Source: Tagaea sp965279565
GTDB lineage: Bacteria > Pseudomonadota > Alphaproteobacteria > CACIAM-22H2
DNA length: 64,000 nucleotides
NCBI GenBank assembly: GCA_965279565.1
Contig: OZ257249.1
Location: 2,728,001 to 2,792,000, forward strand
Direction: 5' to 3'
In this document: positions 35,981 to 45,861 of the stretch, one piece after another
Layout: the number at the start of each line of letters is the position of its first letter
How positions within the stretch are numbered: the stretch's first letter is position 1
Program-made: the position numbers and the translations under genes
Notes under the pieces: model-generated
Database searches by the model: none
What the model was told of the DNA's origin: nothing
The model's input: the letters and a program-made list of their open reading frames with translations, nothing else

Positions 35981-36691
35981 ATGGCCGAAGCCTTCACCGC
36001 GCGCGACCTCGCCAAGCTCGCGGACTATGACACGCCGACGATGTGCAACGCGCTGGAGGTGCTGGACCCGCGCTGGCGGACGTCCGGCTTCACGACGCGC
36101 CCGATGTATTGCCGCTATCCCGATCTGAAGCCGATCGTCGGCTACGCGCGCACCGTGCGCATCGCGTCGACCGAGCCCAGCAAGCTGCAGGGGCAGGCCG
36201 CCAAGAAGGCGAAGCTCGAATATTACCAGTACATCGAGACCGGCGGCCCGCGCCCGTCGGTGTGCGTGCTGCAGGATCTCGACGGCGACCGCGCCGGCTT
36301 CGGCGCCTATTGGGGCGAGGTGCAGTCGAACATCCACAAGGGGCTGGGCTGCCTCGGCTGCGTCACCGACGGTTCGATCCGCGACACGCATGTGTGGGCC
36401 GACGGCTTCCAGGCGCTGTCGGGCTCGGTCGTGCCGGCCCATGCATGGGTCCATGCGATCGATTTCGGCACCGAAGCCAGCGTCTTCGGCATGCGCGTCA
36501 AGTCCGGCGACATCATCCATGCCGACCGCCACGGTGCCGTGATCGTGCCGCCGGAAACGGTGAAGGCGCTGCCCGCGATGATCGACAAGCTGGTGCGCCG
36601 CGAGCTGATCATCATCGGTGCGGCGAAGAAGAAGGGCTTCACGGCCGCCAAGCTCGCCAAGGCGATCGCGGAGTCCGACGAGATCCACTAA
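35981..36691 (+). CDS. RraA-family protein (aldolase-like)
   Basis: A 236-residue protein of the RraA/HMG-aldolase family. The active-site motif is present: GCVTDGSIRDTHV (near 125-137) with the Arg and Asp that bind the oxo-acid and metal. The family contains both the RNase E inhibitor RraA, which lacks activity, and 4-hydroxy-4-methyl-2-oxoglutarate/CHA aldolases. The intact DGxxRD motif and the longer length favour an aldolase or decarboxylase. GGAGAG precedes the ATG. It converges with the cytidine deaminase gene, overlapping by four bases. Confidence 0.85.
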   Translation: MAEAFTARDLAKLADYDTPTMCNALEVLDPRWRTSGFTTRPMYCRYPDLKPIVGYARTVRIASTEPSKLQGQAAKKAKLEYYQYIETGGPRPSVCVLQDLDGDRAGFGAYWGEVQSNIHKGLGCLGCVTDGSIRDTHVWADGFQALSGSVVPAHAWVHAIDFGTEASVFGMRVKSGDIIHADRHGAVIVPPETVKALPAMIDKLVRRELIIIGAAKKKGFTAAKLAKAIAESDEIH

Positions 36692-37476
36692 CGCGCGTAG
36701 ACGGTTTCCAGCGACACGCCCGGGGCAACGACGCCGAGAAGCTCGTCGGCCTGGGCGGCGTGCGCGACCGCACCGCCGCGCGCGACGAGCACGGCGCGCA
36801 CGATGGGCACGCGCCGCTTGCCGGCAAGGTCGCGCAGGATCAGGGCCGACTGCAGCGGGGCAAGGCTCGGGTTGTAGGCCGCGTTCTCGGCATAGCGCCC
36901 GGCGACGACATCGTCGTCGGCAAGCTGCAGGGCGATCCCGGCATGACTTCGCGTGTGCGGCGCATAGGAGGCGCACGCCGCTTTGCGTGCCGCCTCGACC
37001 AGTGCGTCACCCTTGCACGCGAGCCGGACCGGTCGCGTCGACATCGAACCGCCGGCGAATCCCAGATCGGCAGGGCCGAACGCGTCGGGAAGCAGGGCAG
37101 CAAGGCTACGCTTGCGCCTGCCGACGAGCACGGCGAAAGGCCGCGCGCGTGGGGCGAGCGTTTCGTAAAGGAACTGGCGGCAATGGCCACACGGCATCGC
37201 CGTTACGGCGAGGGCCGCGATGCCCGTCTCGCCGTGATGCCAGGCATTGGCGAAGGCGGCCTGCTCGGCATGCACCGACTGGGCGATGGCCGCACCCGGA
37301 AACTCGATATTGCCGCCGAGATAGACGCGGCCCGTGCGCGCACCCACGAGGGCGGCTCCCACGCGGAACCCCGAAATTGGCGGGTCGGCAAGGGCGCGCG
37401 CTTCCTCGGCCAGCCGGAGCAGGGCGGTGTCCCGCGCGCGGGCGGGTAGTGCGGGGCGGATCGCGAATCCTTCCAT
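36688..37476 (-). CDS. cdd: Cytidine deaminase
   Basis: Deaminates cytidine and deoxycytidine to uridine forms for pyrimidine salvage. The zinc site is complete: HAEQAA near residue 70 and PCGHCRQ near 93-99. At 262 residues it is the two-domain dimeric type (like E. coli), with a C-terminal half (YAPHTRSHAGIALQL onward) that repeats the fold without the zinc motif. The ATG at 37476 is the most likely start; no strong ribosome site is seen. Confidence 0.9.
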   Translation of the reverse strand: MEGFAIRPALPARARDTALLRLAEEARALADPPISGFRVGAALVGARTGRVYLGGNIEFPGAAIAQSVHAEQAAFANAWHHGETGIAALAVTAMPCGHCRQFLYETLAPRARPFAVLVGRRKRSLAALLPDAFGPADLGFAGGSMSTRPVRLACKGDALVEAARKAACASYAPHTRSHAGIALQLADDDVVAGRYAENAAYNPSLAPLQSALILRDLAGKRRVPIVRAVLVARGGAVAHAAQADELLGVVAPGVSLETVYAR

Positions 37477-37568
37477 CGGACCCGAGCTTAGCGCCGGCCC
37501 TGTGCCCTTGTCGCGGGGGTGGGGTTCTGCTACCTCGGCGGTGCGGATCGACCGGGAAAGTGCTGCCC

Positions 37569-38267
37569 ATGCATGTCGCCATGCTGTTCGACGTTTTCGG
37601 CACCTGCGTGGACTGGCGCACGTCGGTCGCGCGCGAGGTGGCTTCCGTGGCGAAGGCCAAGGGTGTCGCCCTCGATGCCGCCGCCTTCGCCGACGCGTGG
37701 CGGGCCAACTACCAGCCGTCGATGGAAGTGGTGCGTGCCGGCAAGCGGGCCTATGCACCGCTCGATGTGCTCCACCGCGAGACGCTGGTGAAGCTCTGCG
37801 CCGAATACGGGCTGAAGCTTTCGGAAGCCGAAACCGACGTCCTCAATTTCGCCTGGCATAGGCTCGATCCTTGGCCGGACACGGTCGCGGGGCTCGACCG
37901 GCTCAAGTCCAAATTCATCCTGTCGCCGCTGTCCAACGGCAACGTGCGCCTGCTCGTCGACATGGCGAAGCGCGCGAAGCTGCCGTGGGACACGGTGCTG
38001 TCGACCGAAGTGTTCAAGGCCTACAAGCCGCAGCCGCAGACCTATCTGGGGGCCGCCGCGATGCTGGGCCTGCCGCCCGGACAGGTCATGATGGTCGCGG
38101 CGCACAATTCCGACCTGCGCGCGGCGCAGCAGCTTGGCCTCAAGACCGCTTTCGTCGCGCGCCCGACCGAGTACGGACCGCACCAGAAGATCGATTTCGC
38201 GCCCGACGGCGAATGGACGTTCGTCGCGCGCGATTTCGTGCACCTTGCCGAGATGCTCGGCGCCTAG
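37569..38267 (+). CDS. Haloacid dehalogenase type II (HAD superfamily)
   Basis: A 232-residue HAD protein. Nucleophile Asp8 is in LFDVFGTCVDW, motif II is SPLSNGN (near 118), the Lys is in FKAYKPQPQTY (near 151), and motif III is MVAAHNSDLRAAQ (near 178). The FDVFGT form and the HNxDL segment are characteristic of L-2-haloacid dehalogenases rather than phosphatases. The natural substrate is not known. GGAAAG precedes the ATG. It lies 20 bp before eno and is probably on the same transcript. Confidence 0.88.
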   Translation: MHVAMLFDVFGTCVDWRTSVAREVASVAKAKGVALDAAAFADAWRANYQPSMEVVRAGKRAYAPLDVLHRETLVKLCAEYGLKLSEAETDVLNFAWHRLDPWPDTVAGLDRLKSKFILSPLSNGNVRLLVDMAKRAKLPWDTVLSTEVFKAYKPQPQTYLGAAAMLGLPPGQVMMVAAHNSDLRAAQQLGLKTAFVARPTEYGPHQKIDFAPDGEWTFVARDFVHLAEMLGA

Positions 38268-38287
38268 GAACCGGAGAAGCCACGCAC

Positions 38288-39565
38288 ATGACCGCCATCG
38301 CCAACATCCGCGCCCGCGAGATCCTCGACTCCCGCGGCAACCCGACCGTGGAAGTCGACGTCGTGCTCGAGGACGGTACGCTCGGACGTGCGGCCGTCCC
38401 GTCGGGTGCTTCGACCGGCGCGCACGAGGCGGTCGAGCTGCGCGACGGCGACAAGAAGCGCTATCTCGGAAAGGGTGTGACGAAGGCGGTCGGTGCCGTG
38501 AACGGCGAGATTTTCGACGCGATCTCCGGCTTCGATGCCGGCGAGCAGCTCAAGATCGACCGCGCGATGATCGCCCTCGACGGCACGCCGAACAAGTCGC
38601 GGCTGGGGGCGAACGCCATCCTCGGCGTCAGCCTCGCGGTCGCGAAGGCCGCAGCCACGTCGGCGAAGCTGCCGCTGTTCCGCTATGTCGGCGGTGCCCG
38701 CGCGCATGTGCTGCCCGTGCCGATGATGAACATCGTCAATGGCGGTGCCCACGCCGATAATCCGATCGACATCCAGGAATTCATGGTCATGCCGGTCGGT
38801 GCGAAGACCGGCGCCGACGCGATCCGCATCGGCTCGGAGATCTTCCATGCGCTCAAGAAGCGCCTGTCGGACGCCGGCCTCGCGACCAACGTCGGCGACG
38901 AGGGCGGCTTCGCGCCGAACCTGAAGAGTGCCGACGAAGCGCTCGGCTTCATCGCAAAGTCGGTCGAGGCGGCGGGCTACAAGCTCGGCAGCGACGTGGT
39001 GCTCGCACTCGATTCCGCATCGACCGAGTTCTACAAGGACGGCAAGTATCACATGGAGGGCGAGGGCAAGACGCTCGACGCCGCCGGCATGGTCGCCTTC
39101 TATGCCGACCTCGTGAAGCGCTACCCCATCGTGTCGATCGAGGACGGCATGGCCGAGGACGACCTCGCCGGCTGGAAGGCGCTGACGGATGCGCTGGGTG
39201 CGAAGGTCCAGCTCGTCGGCGACGACCTGTTCGTGACGAACCCCAAGCGGCTGGCGATGGGGATCGAGAAGGGGCTCGCCAACTCGATCCTCGTCAAGGT
39301 CAACCAGATCGGCACGCTCTCCGAAACGCTGGAGGCGGTCGAGATGGCCCAGCGCGCGGGCTACACGGCCGTCATGTCGCACCGCTCGGGCGAGACCGAG
39401 GATTCCACCATCGCCGATCTTGCCGTCGCGACGAATTGCGGGCAGATCAAGACCGGCTCGCTGTCGCGTTCGGACCGTCTGGCCAAGTACAACCAGCTGA
39501 TCCGCATCGAGGAGCAGCTGGGCGGCGAGGCGCGCTATCCGGGCCGGGCGGCGCTCAAGCGCTGA
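38288..39565 (+). CDS. eno: Enolase
   Basis: Interconverts 2-phosphoglycerate and phosphoenolpyruvate; part of the RNA degradosome in some bacteria. The 425-residue protein has SRGNPTVEVDV (near 15), the GASTGAHEA loop (near 40), metal ligands in ALDSAST (near 243), VSIEDGMAED (near 285) and VGDDLFVTN (near 312), and the active-site Lys in LVKVNQIGT (near 340) with SHRSGETED (near 368). GGAGAAG precedes the ATG. It is followed by ftsB, as usual in the class. Confidence 0.97.
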   Translation: MTAIANIRAREILDSRGNPTVEVDVVLEDGTLGRAAVPSGASTGAHEAVELRDGDKKRYLGKGVTKAVGAVNGEIFDAISGFDAGEQLKIDRAMIALDGTPNKSRLGANAILGVSLAVAKAAATSAKLPLFRYVGGARAHVLPVPMMNIVNGGAHADNPIDIQEFMVMPVGAKTGADAIRIGSEIFHALKKRLSDAGLATNVGDEGGFAPNLKSADEALGFIAKSVEAAGYKLGSDVVLALDSASTEFYKDGKYHMEGEGKTLDAAGMVAFYADLVKRYPIVSIEDGMAEDDLAGWKALTDALGAKVQLVGDDLFVTNPKRLAMGIEKGLANSILVKVNQIGTLSETLEAVEMAQRAGYTAVMSHRSGETEDSTIADLAVATNCGQIKTGSLSRSDRLAKYNQLIRIEEQLGGEARYPGRAALKR

Positions 39566-39618
39566 AGCGAAAAAAGCGAATCGTTTGAATCGCTTGCGGG
39601 GAACTCGTTAACAAGCTG

Positions 39619-39659
39619 TTGACGTGTCGAGTCGCGACGTGATTCTCTTCGAGTCGCGA
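39619..39659 (+). promoter_or_regulatory. Three GANTC sites in the ftsB promoter region
   Basis: Three CcrM-type methylation sites lie within 27 bp upstream of the ftsB ATG: GAGTC (39629), GATTC (39641) and GAGTC (39651). The outer two belong to an 11-bp direct repeat TCGAGTCGCGA (39627-39637 and 39649-39659) spaced by 22 bp. A -35-like TTGACG (39619-39624) is followed after 16 bp by a poor -10 (GATTCT) that coincides with the middle GANTC. Known GcrA-CcrM promoters have methylated GANTC near the -10 and -35 elements. Confidence 0.55.
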
Positions 39660-39985
39660 TGTCATTTCTCCTGTTGATTCAACGCAGTGCACGCGCCGCC
39701 ATCGGTCCGGTCCTGGGCTTCTGCGTCGTGGGGTATTTCGCCTACCACTCGTTCGAAGGCGAGCGGGGGCTCTATGCCTATCTGCGCCTGACCGAACAGG
39801 TCCGAATCGCGCGCGAACACCGCGACGATATCCGCACCGAACGCGTCACGCTCGAAAAGCGGGTCGCCCTGTTGCGTGCCGAATCCCTCGACCGCGACAT
39901 GCTCGACGAACAGTCGCGCGCACTTCTCAATTACGCGCGTCCGGACGAGGTCATCATCCTCGAAGCGCCCGGCAACCGCCGGTAA
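39659..39985 (+). CDS. ftsB: Septum formation initiator FtsB/DivIC family
   Basis: Division protein of 108 residues, expected to join FtsL and FtsQ at the septum. It has one N-terminal membrane helix (about 12-28, IGPVLGFCVVGYFAYHSF), then a heptad-like coiled coil (about 40-80, EQVRIAREHRDDIRTERVTL), and a C-terminal part with LDRDMLDEQSRALLNYARPDEVII that is typical of alphaproteobacterial FtsB. No clear ribosome site is visible. The eno-ftsB-pdhA order is common in the class; here the pdh genes are 4.6 kb away. GANTC sites upstream suggest cell-cycle control. Confidence 0.88.
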   Translation: MSFLLLIQRSARAAIGPVLGFCVVGYFAYHSFEGERGLYAYLRLTEQVRIAREHRDDIRTERVTLEKRVALLRAESLDRDMLDEQSRALLNYARPDEVIILEAPGNRR

Positions 39986-40116
39986 CTATAATTTTCGACA
40001 AATACTTCTGCGTTCAGGCGCTATCGTCGGTCGGGTTTCTGTCTTACAATTTCAAGAGATGTGTAAAATTTGGCTAAATATGCTGCCGCTCGGGCAGTGT
40101 TTTCGCGCGGCCCGCG

Positions 40117-41837
<1,721 letters not shown>

Positions 41838-41841
<4 letters not shown>

Positions 41842-42683
41842 GCGTCCGCGACGGTCCGCTGGGTCTGGACGCCGAGGCCCTGGATGCCGAGCTTCATCGT
41901 CTGCCCGGGCCGCAGGAACACCGGCGGCTTCTGGCCGAGACCCACACCCGGCGGCGTGCCGGTCGAGATCACGTCGCCCGGATGCAGCGTGAAGAACTGC
42001 GACAGGTAGGCGATCAGGAACTTGACGCCGTAGACCATCGTCTTCGTGCTGCCGTCCTGGTAGCGCTTGCCGTCGACTTCGAGCCACATCGGCAGGTTCT
42101 GCGGATCGGGGACCTCGTCCTTGGTGACGAGCCACGGGCCGGTCGGGCCGAACGTGTCGCAGCCCTTGCCCTTCGACCACTGGCCGGAGCGCTCGATCTG
42201 GAACTCGCGCTCCGAGACGTCGTTGATGACGCAGTAGCCCGCGACATGGTCGAGTGCGTTCTTCTCGTCGATGTACTTGCCGGCCTTGCCGATCACGACG
42301 CCGAGTTCGACTTCCCAATCGGTCTTGACCGACTTGCGCGGGATGATGACCGCGTCGTCGGGGCCGACGACGGCACTGGTCACCTTCATGAACACCACGG
42401 GTTCCGGCGGCACCGTGGCGCCGGTCTCGGCGGCATGGTCGGAATAGTTGAGGCCGATGCAGATGAACTTGCCGATGCCCGAGACGCAGGCGCCCAGGCG
42501 CGGATTGCCGGCGACGAGGGGCAGCGTGGAGGGGTCGATCTTGGCGATGCGCGCGAGGCCTTCGGGCGAGATCGTGGCGCCGGCGATGTCGTGGCAGACC
42601 TGCGACAGGTCGCGGATCTTGCCCTGGGCATCGAGGATGCCGGGCTTTTCCTGGCCCGGCGGGCCGTAACGCAGCAGTTTCAT
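41838..42683 (-). CDS. Fumarylacetoacetate hydrolase family protein
   Basis: A 281-residue member of the FAH family, close to the 2,4-diketo-3-deoxy-L-fuconate hydrolase/fumarylpyruvate hydrolase group. The metal site is visible: Glu residues in DWEVELGVVIGKAG (near 129-131) and Asp in YCVINDVSEREFQ (near 158), after ICIGLNYSDHA. The product hydrolysed cannot be fixed from sequence. The ATG at 42683 has GGGGGA upstream and gives the usual start MKLLRYGPPGQEKPG. It lies downstream of doxX on the same strand after a 118-bp gap. Confidence 0.88.
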
Positions 42684-42801
42684 CGTGGGTGTCCCCCGCT
42701 TGGTGTTTTGTCGGTGGGGGAACTTAGCACCGCGGGAACAAAAAATGGAAACGGCCGGCACGTCCGCGAGGGGCGTGCCGGCCGTTCCGGTATCCGGCCG
42801 C

Positions 42802-43233
42802 TCAGGCTTCGATCGACTTCGGTGCGCCGATCTCGGGCAGGAAGGGCAACTTCACGGCGTAGGACCCCGCGCCGAGAAGAGCCTGCACGGCCAGCGTGAC
42901 CGTCCAGAAGGCGGGGAATTCCCAGCCGCCGTTCGGGCTGGCGAACATCCAGCCGTTGCCGGCGTGCTGGATCGTGGCGCCGATCAGGATCGGGATGAGG
43001 CCTGCCGCGACGAGGCGCACCTGTACGCCGAGGATCAGCGCGATGCCGCCGAAGAGTTCGGCGAGGATCGTCAGATAGGCGAAGAAGCCCGGATAGCCGA
43101 TCGATTCGAAGAACTGCACGGTGCCGGGGATCGTGAAGACGAAGATCTTCAGGCCGGCATGGGCGACGAACAGGGCGCCAAGTGCGAGGCGGAGGAGGAG
43201 GGCGGCGGTCTGGACCTGGTTGGTGGCGGACAT
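42802..43233 (-). CDS. DoxX-family membrane protein
   Basis: A 143-residue protein with four hydrophobic segments, starting with LLLRLALGALFVAHAGLKI (about 12-30), which is the DoxX signature. Other segments are about 50-70, 75-92 and 108-127. DoxX proteins sit in the inner membrane and have been linked to redox and sulfur stress, but with no firm activity. CGGAGT precedes the ATG. The LysR gene lies upstream on the same strand, 124 bp away, so regulation by that protein is possible. Confidence 0.85.
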   Translation of the reverse strand: MSATNQVQTAALLLRLALGALFVAHAGLKIFVFTIPGTVQFFESIGYPGFFAYLTILAELFGGIALILGVQVRLVAAGLIPILIGATIQHAGNGWMFASPNGGWEFPAFWTVTLAVQALLGAGSYAVKLPFLPEIGAPKSIEA

Positions 43234-43357
43234 TTTCGGACTCCGTTGTTTCGGATCGGGCGGGGGAATTCCCGCTTCGAATACGCAAGGAGGATGCCGC
43301 CACCTAACAGATTTGATAATCCGCGTTGTTTTAAAAATATTGTTCGTATTTATGAAA

Positions 43358-44302
43358 CTATCGACGTCGCGCGGACTTCTGTTTTGCGCTGCTTTCCCAG
43401 GCGTCCCACGACGGCTCCGCAAAACGCTTGGTCAGGAAATCGACGAAACGCCGGACCTTGGCCGACAGATGGCGGGTCGGCGGGTAGACGGCGGAAATCG
43501 CGATCTCTTCCGGCCGCCAGTCGCCGCCGAACAGCGGCACGAGCTTGCCCGCCGCCAGGGTCGGGCCGATCAGGAAGGTCGGCAGCGAGGCGACCCCGCG
43601 CCCCGCGACGGCCGCGGCCAGCAGCACTTCGCCGTTGTTTGCCTTGAGGGGCCCCGCGGCGCGAACGACGCGCATCTCCCCGCCAGGCCCGACGAAGGCC
43701 CACTCGGAGCCGCGGCTCGACAGCGTGTATTCGAGGCAGTCGTGCTTGACGAGATCCTCGGGAAGCTTGGGCGTCCCCTTGCGCGCGAGATAGGCAGGCG
43801 AGGCGGCGATCGCGAAGCGCGCGGTCGCGAGCCGCTTGGCGATCAGCGAGGAATCCGCGAGCCGGCCGATGCGCACGGCGACGTCCACGCCCTCGTCGAT
43901 CAGGTCGACCACGCGGTCGTTGAGCGACAGGTCGATCGCCATTTCCGGGCATTCGCACATGAAGTCCGCGATCGCGGGCGACAAGTGCTGCACGCCGAAC
44001 GACATGGGGGCCGCGACGCGCAGCAGGCCTTTGGGCAGCGCCTGGGCGTCGCCGACGGCACCTTCGGCTTCCTCGAGATCGGCAAGGATGCGTTCGGCGC
44101 GCGCATGGAAGGCGCGGCCGGCCTCGGTCAGCGCCAGCCGGCGCGTCGTGCGGTTAAGAAGGCGCGCACCCAGCCGCTCCTCGAGCGTCTGGATGTGCTT
44201 GGTCGCCATCGCGCGCGACAGCCCGAGCTTTCGCGACGCGTTGGCAAACGAACCGCCATTGACGACGGCGACGAAGGTGCGGAGGGAGACGAAACGATCC
44301 AT
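43358..44302 (-). CDS. LysR-family transcriptional regulator
   Basis: A 314-residue regulator with the N-terminal winged helix (SLRTFVAVVNGGSFANASRKLGLSRAMATKHIQTLEERLG, about 6-45) and a C-terminal type 2 periplasmic-binding-like sensor domain. It falls in the DsdA/AaeR-like subgroup in which the C-terminal region begins with LLRVAAPMSFG (near 92). The effector is unknown. The ATG at 44302 was chosen for the standard MDRFVSLRTF start. It faces the pdhA promoter region and has four GANTC sites 79-123 bp upstream. Confidence 0.9.
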   Translation of the reverse strand: MDRFVSLRTFVAVVNGGSFANASRKLGLSRAMATKHIQTLEERLGARLLNRTTRRLALTEAGRAFHARAERILADLEEAEGAVGDAQALPKGLLRVAAPMSFGVQHLSPAIADFMCECPEMAIDLSLNDRVVDLIDEGVDVAVRIGRLADSSLIAKRLATARFAIAASPAYLARKGTPKLPEDLVKHDCLEYTLSSRGSEWAFVGPGGEMRVVRAAGPLKANNGEVLLAAAVAGRGVASLPTFLIGPTLAAGKLVPLFGGDWRPEEIAISAVYPPTRHLSAKVRRFVDFLTKRFAEPSWDAWESSAKQKSARRR

Positions 44303-44380
44303 GATCGGGCGAGTGTAGTGGGCCGCGTGCGCGAAGCGTAGCCGTACGGCCTGTTGCGGCTGCGAAGGTCGCGGCACCGG

Positions 44381-44425
44381 GATTCAAATGCAGGAGTCGC
44401 TTGCTTCCGGGGCCGGAATCGACTC
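44381..44425. promoter_or_regulatory. Four GANTC sites between lysR and pdhA
   Basis: GATTC (44381), GAGTC (44394), GAATC (44416) and GACTC (44421) lie within 45 bp, the last two back to back. All four possible middle bases occur, so this is not a simple duplicated repeat. A -10-like AATAAT (44438-44443) follows with the paired GANTC sites at the usual -35 position. The cluster is 79-123 bp from lysR and 170-214 bp from pdhA, so either gene could be the target. Confidence 0.5.
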
Positions 44426-44594
44426 TTTGGATTTTGAAATAATGTTGCGTTGCGATAGATTAACTCGAATTCGGTTAAAACAAATTTTAATGTGTTAAAT
44501 CAAATATATCGAATATCCGAAGGATTGCAAAACTGGCAATCCGGTGCTTTAGCTCAACGTAATGGCGCAACGGAGCGTATTCGAGGGAGTGAAC
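44426..44594 (+). promoter_or_regulatory. AT-rich pdhA leader with a 7-bp hairpin
   Basis: The lysR-pdhA gap totals 292 bp, and its right half is AT-rich. A perfect hairpin GGATTGC/GCAATCC (44522-44528 and 44536-44542, 7-nt loop) lies 52 bp before the pdhA ATG. Several TTAA tetramers occur (44460, 44475, 44487, 44495), but none are spaced by 7 bp as a full CtrA site needs. No clean -35/-10 pair is evident. Confidence 0.4.
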
Positions 44595-45605
44595 ATGGCA
44601 CCCACACCGCCGAAGAAGAAATCCCGGGCCGACGAGAACGTGCCGGAAGCGGCCGATCTCATCAAATACTATCGCGACATGCTGCTGATCCGCCGCTTCG
44701 AGGAGAAGGCGGGGCAGATGTACGGCATGGGCCTGATCGGCGGCTTCTGCCATCTCTATATCGGCCAGGAAGCGGTCGTCGTCGGCATGCAGTCGGCGAT
44801 CACCCCCAAGGACGCGGTCATCACCAGCTATCGCGACCACGGCCACATGCTCGCCTGCGGCATGGAGCCGGGCGGCGTCATGGCGGAACTGACCGGGCGC
44901 ATCGGCGGCTATTCCAAGGGGAAGGGCGGCTCGATGCACATGTTCTCGAAGGAAAAGAACTTCTACGGCGGCCACGGCATCGTCGGCGCGCAGGTGCCGC
45001 TGGGCACCGGCATCGCGTTCGCGTCGAAATACCGCGGCGAAACGAATGTCAGCCTCACCTATATGGGCGACGGTGCCGTCAACCAGGGTCAGGTCTACGA
45101 GAGCTTCAACATGGCGCAGCTCTGGAAGCTGCCCGTGATCTTCATCATCGAGAACAACCGCTACGGCATGGGCACGTCGATCGAGCGCGCGTCCTCGACC
45201 ACCGATTTCTACCATCGCGGCGCCGCGCACGGCATCCCGGGCGAGGCGGTCGACGGCATGAACGTGCTTTCGGTGCGCGCAGCCGGCATCCGTGCGGTCG
45301 AACACGCGCGCACGAAGGGCCCCTATATCCTCGAGATGCAGACCTACCGCTATCGCGGCCACTCGATGTCCGATCCGGCGAAGTATCGCCAGAAGGAGGA
45401 GGTCGAGAAGATGCGCACGCAGCACGACCCGATCGAGAGCCACGCGAAGTTCCTGCTCGACGGCGGCTTCTCCGACGAGGCGGCGCTGAAGAACATCGAC
45501 CGCGAGGTGAAGGACATCGCCACCAAGGCGGCGGAATTCGCCCAGAACAGCCCCGAGCCGCCGGTGTCGGAGCTCTATACCGACGTGCTGCTCGAAGCGC
45601 GCTGA
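44595..45605 (+). CDS. pdhA: Pyruvate dehydrogenase E1 component, alpha subunit
   Basis: Thiamine-diphosphate-dependent decarboxylation of pyruvate, with PdhB. The 336-residue protein has the TPP motif GDGAVNQGQVYESFNMAQLWKLPVIF (near 158) ending in ENNRYGMGT, the phosphorylation-loop region YRYRGHSMSDP (near 255), and GHMLACG (near 92). The ATG at 44595 has GAGGGAG before it and is preferred over an in-frame ATG at 44562. It heads the pdhA-pdhB-pdhC-lpd-lipA run; the products convert pyruvate to acetyl-CoA for citrate synthase (12380). Confidence 0.96.
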   Translation: MAPTPPKKKSRADENVPEAADLIKYYRDMLLIRRFEEKAGQMYGMGLIGGFCHLYIGQEAVVVGMQSAITPKDAVITSYRDHGHMLACGMEPGGVMAELTGRIGGYSKGKGGSMHMFSKEKNFYGGHGIVGAQVPLGTGIAFASKYRGETNVSLTYMGDGAVNQGQVYESFNMAQLWKLPVIFIIENNRYGMGTSIERASSTTDFYHRGAAHGIPGEAVDGMNVLSVRAAGIRAVEHARTKGPYILEMQTYRYRGHSMSDPAKYRQKEEVEKMRTQHDPIESHAKFLLDGGFSDEAALKNIDREVKDIATKAAEFAQNSPEPPVSELYTDVLLEAR

Positions 45606-45630
45606 TCCAGCGGGAACGGGGAAAACGAAA

Positions 45631-45861
45631 ATGCCGATCAATGTTCTGATGCCCGCCCTCTCGCCCACGATGACCGAGGGCAAGATCGCCCGCTGGCTCA
45701 AGGCCGAGGGCGACACGGTCAAGTCCGGCCAGGTGCTGTGCGAGATCGAGACAGACAAGGCGACGATGGAGGTCGAGGCGGTCGACGAAGGTGTCCTCGC
45801 GAAGATCGTCGTTCCTGGCGGGACCGAGGGCGTGAAGGTCAATGCCGTCATCGCCGTCATC
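45631..45861 (+). repeat. Lipoyl-domain direct repeat, copy 1
   Basis: The 5' end of pdhB is nearly the same as the 5' end of pdhC (47006-47236). By my reading the two differ at about 15 of 231 bases, almost all at third codon positions, and the first 75 residues are identical. The copies are 1375 bp apart in direct orientation, so recombination between them would remove most of pdhB. Confidence 0.9.

Noticed and set aside
34998..38267. Genomic island delivered by a mobile element
   Set aside because: No integrase, transposase, tRNA target or flanking direct repeats are visible, and coding composition is like the rest; described only as an accessory interval.
44460..44498. CtrA binding site (TTAA-N7-TTAA) upstream of pdhA
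   Set aside because: Four TTAA tetramers exist, but their gaps are 11, 8 and 4 bases, never 7; expected in AT-rich DNA.
44540..44594. tRNA-like start (GGTGCTTTAGCTCAA...) before pdhA
   Set aside because: No anticodon stem, T-arm (GGTTCRA) or acceptor pairing could be built; the likeness stops after the D-arm-like bases.
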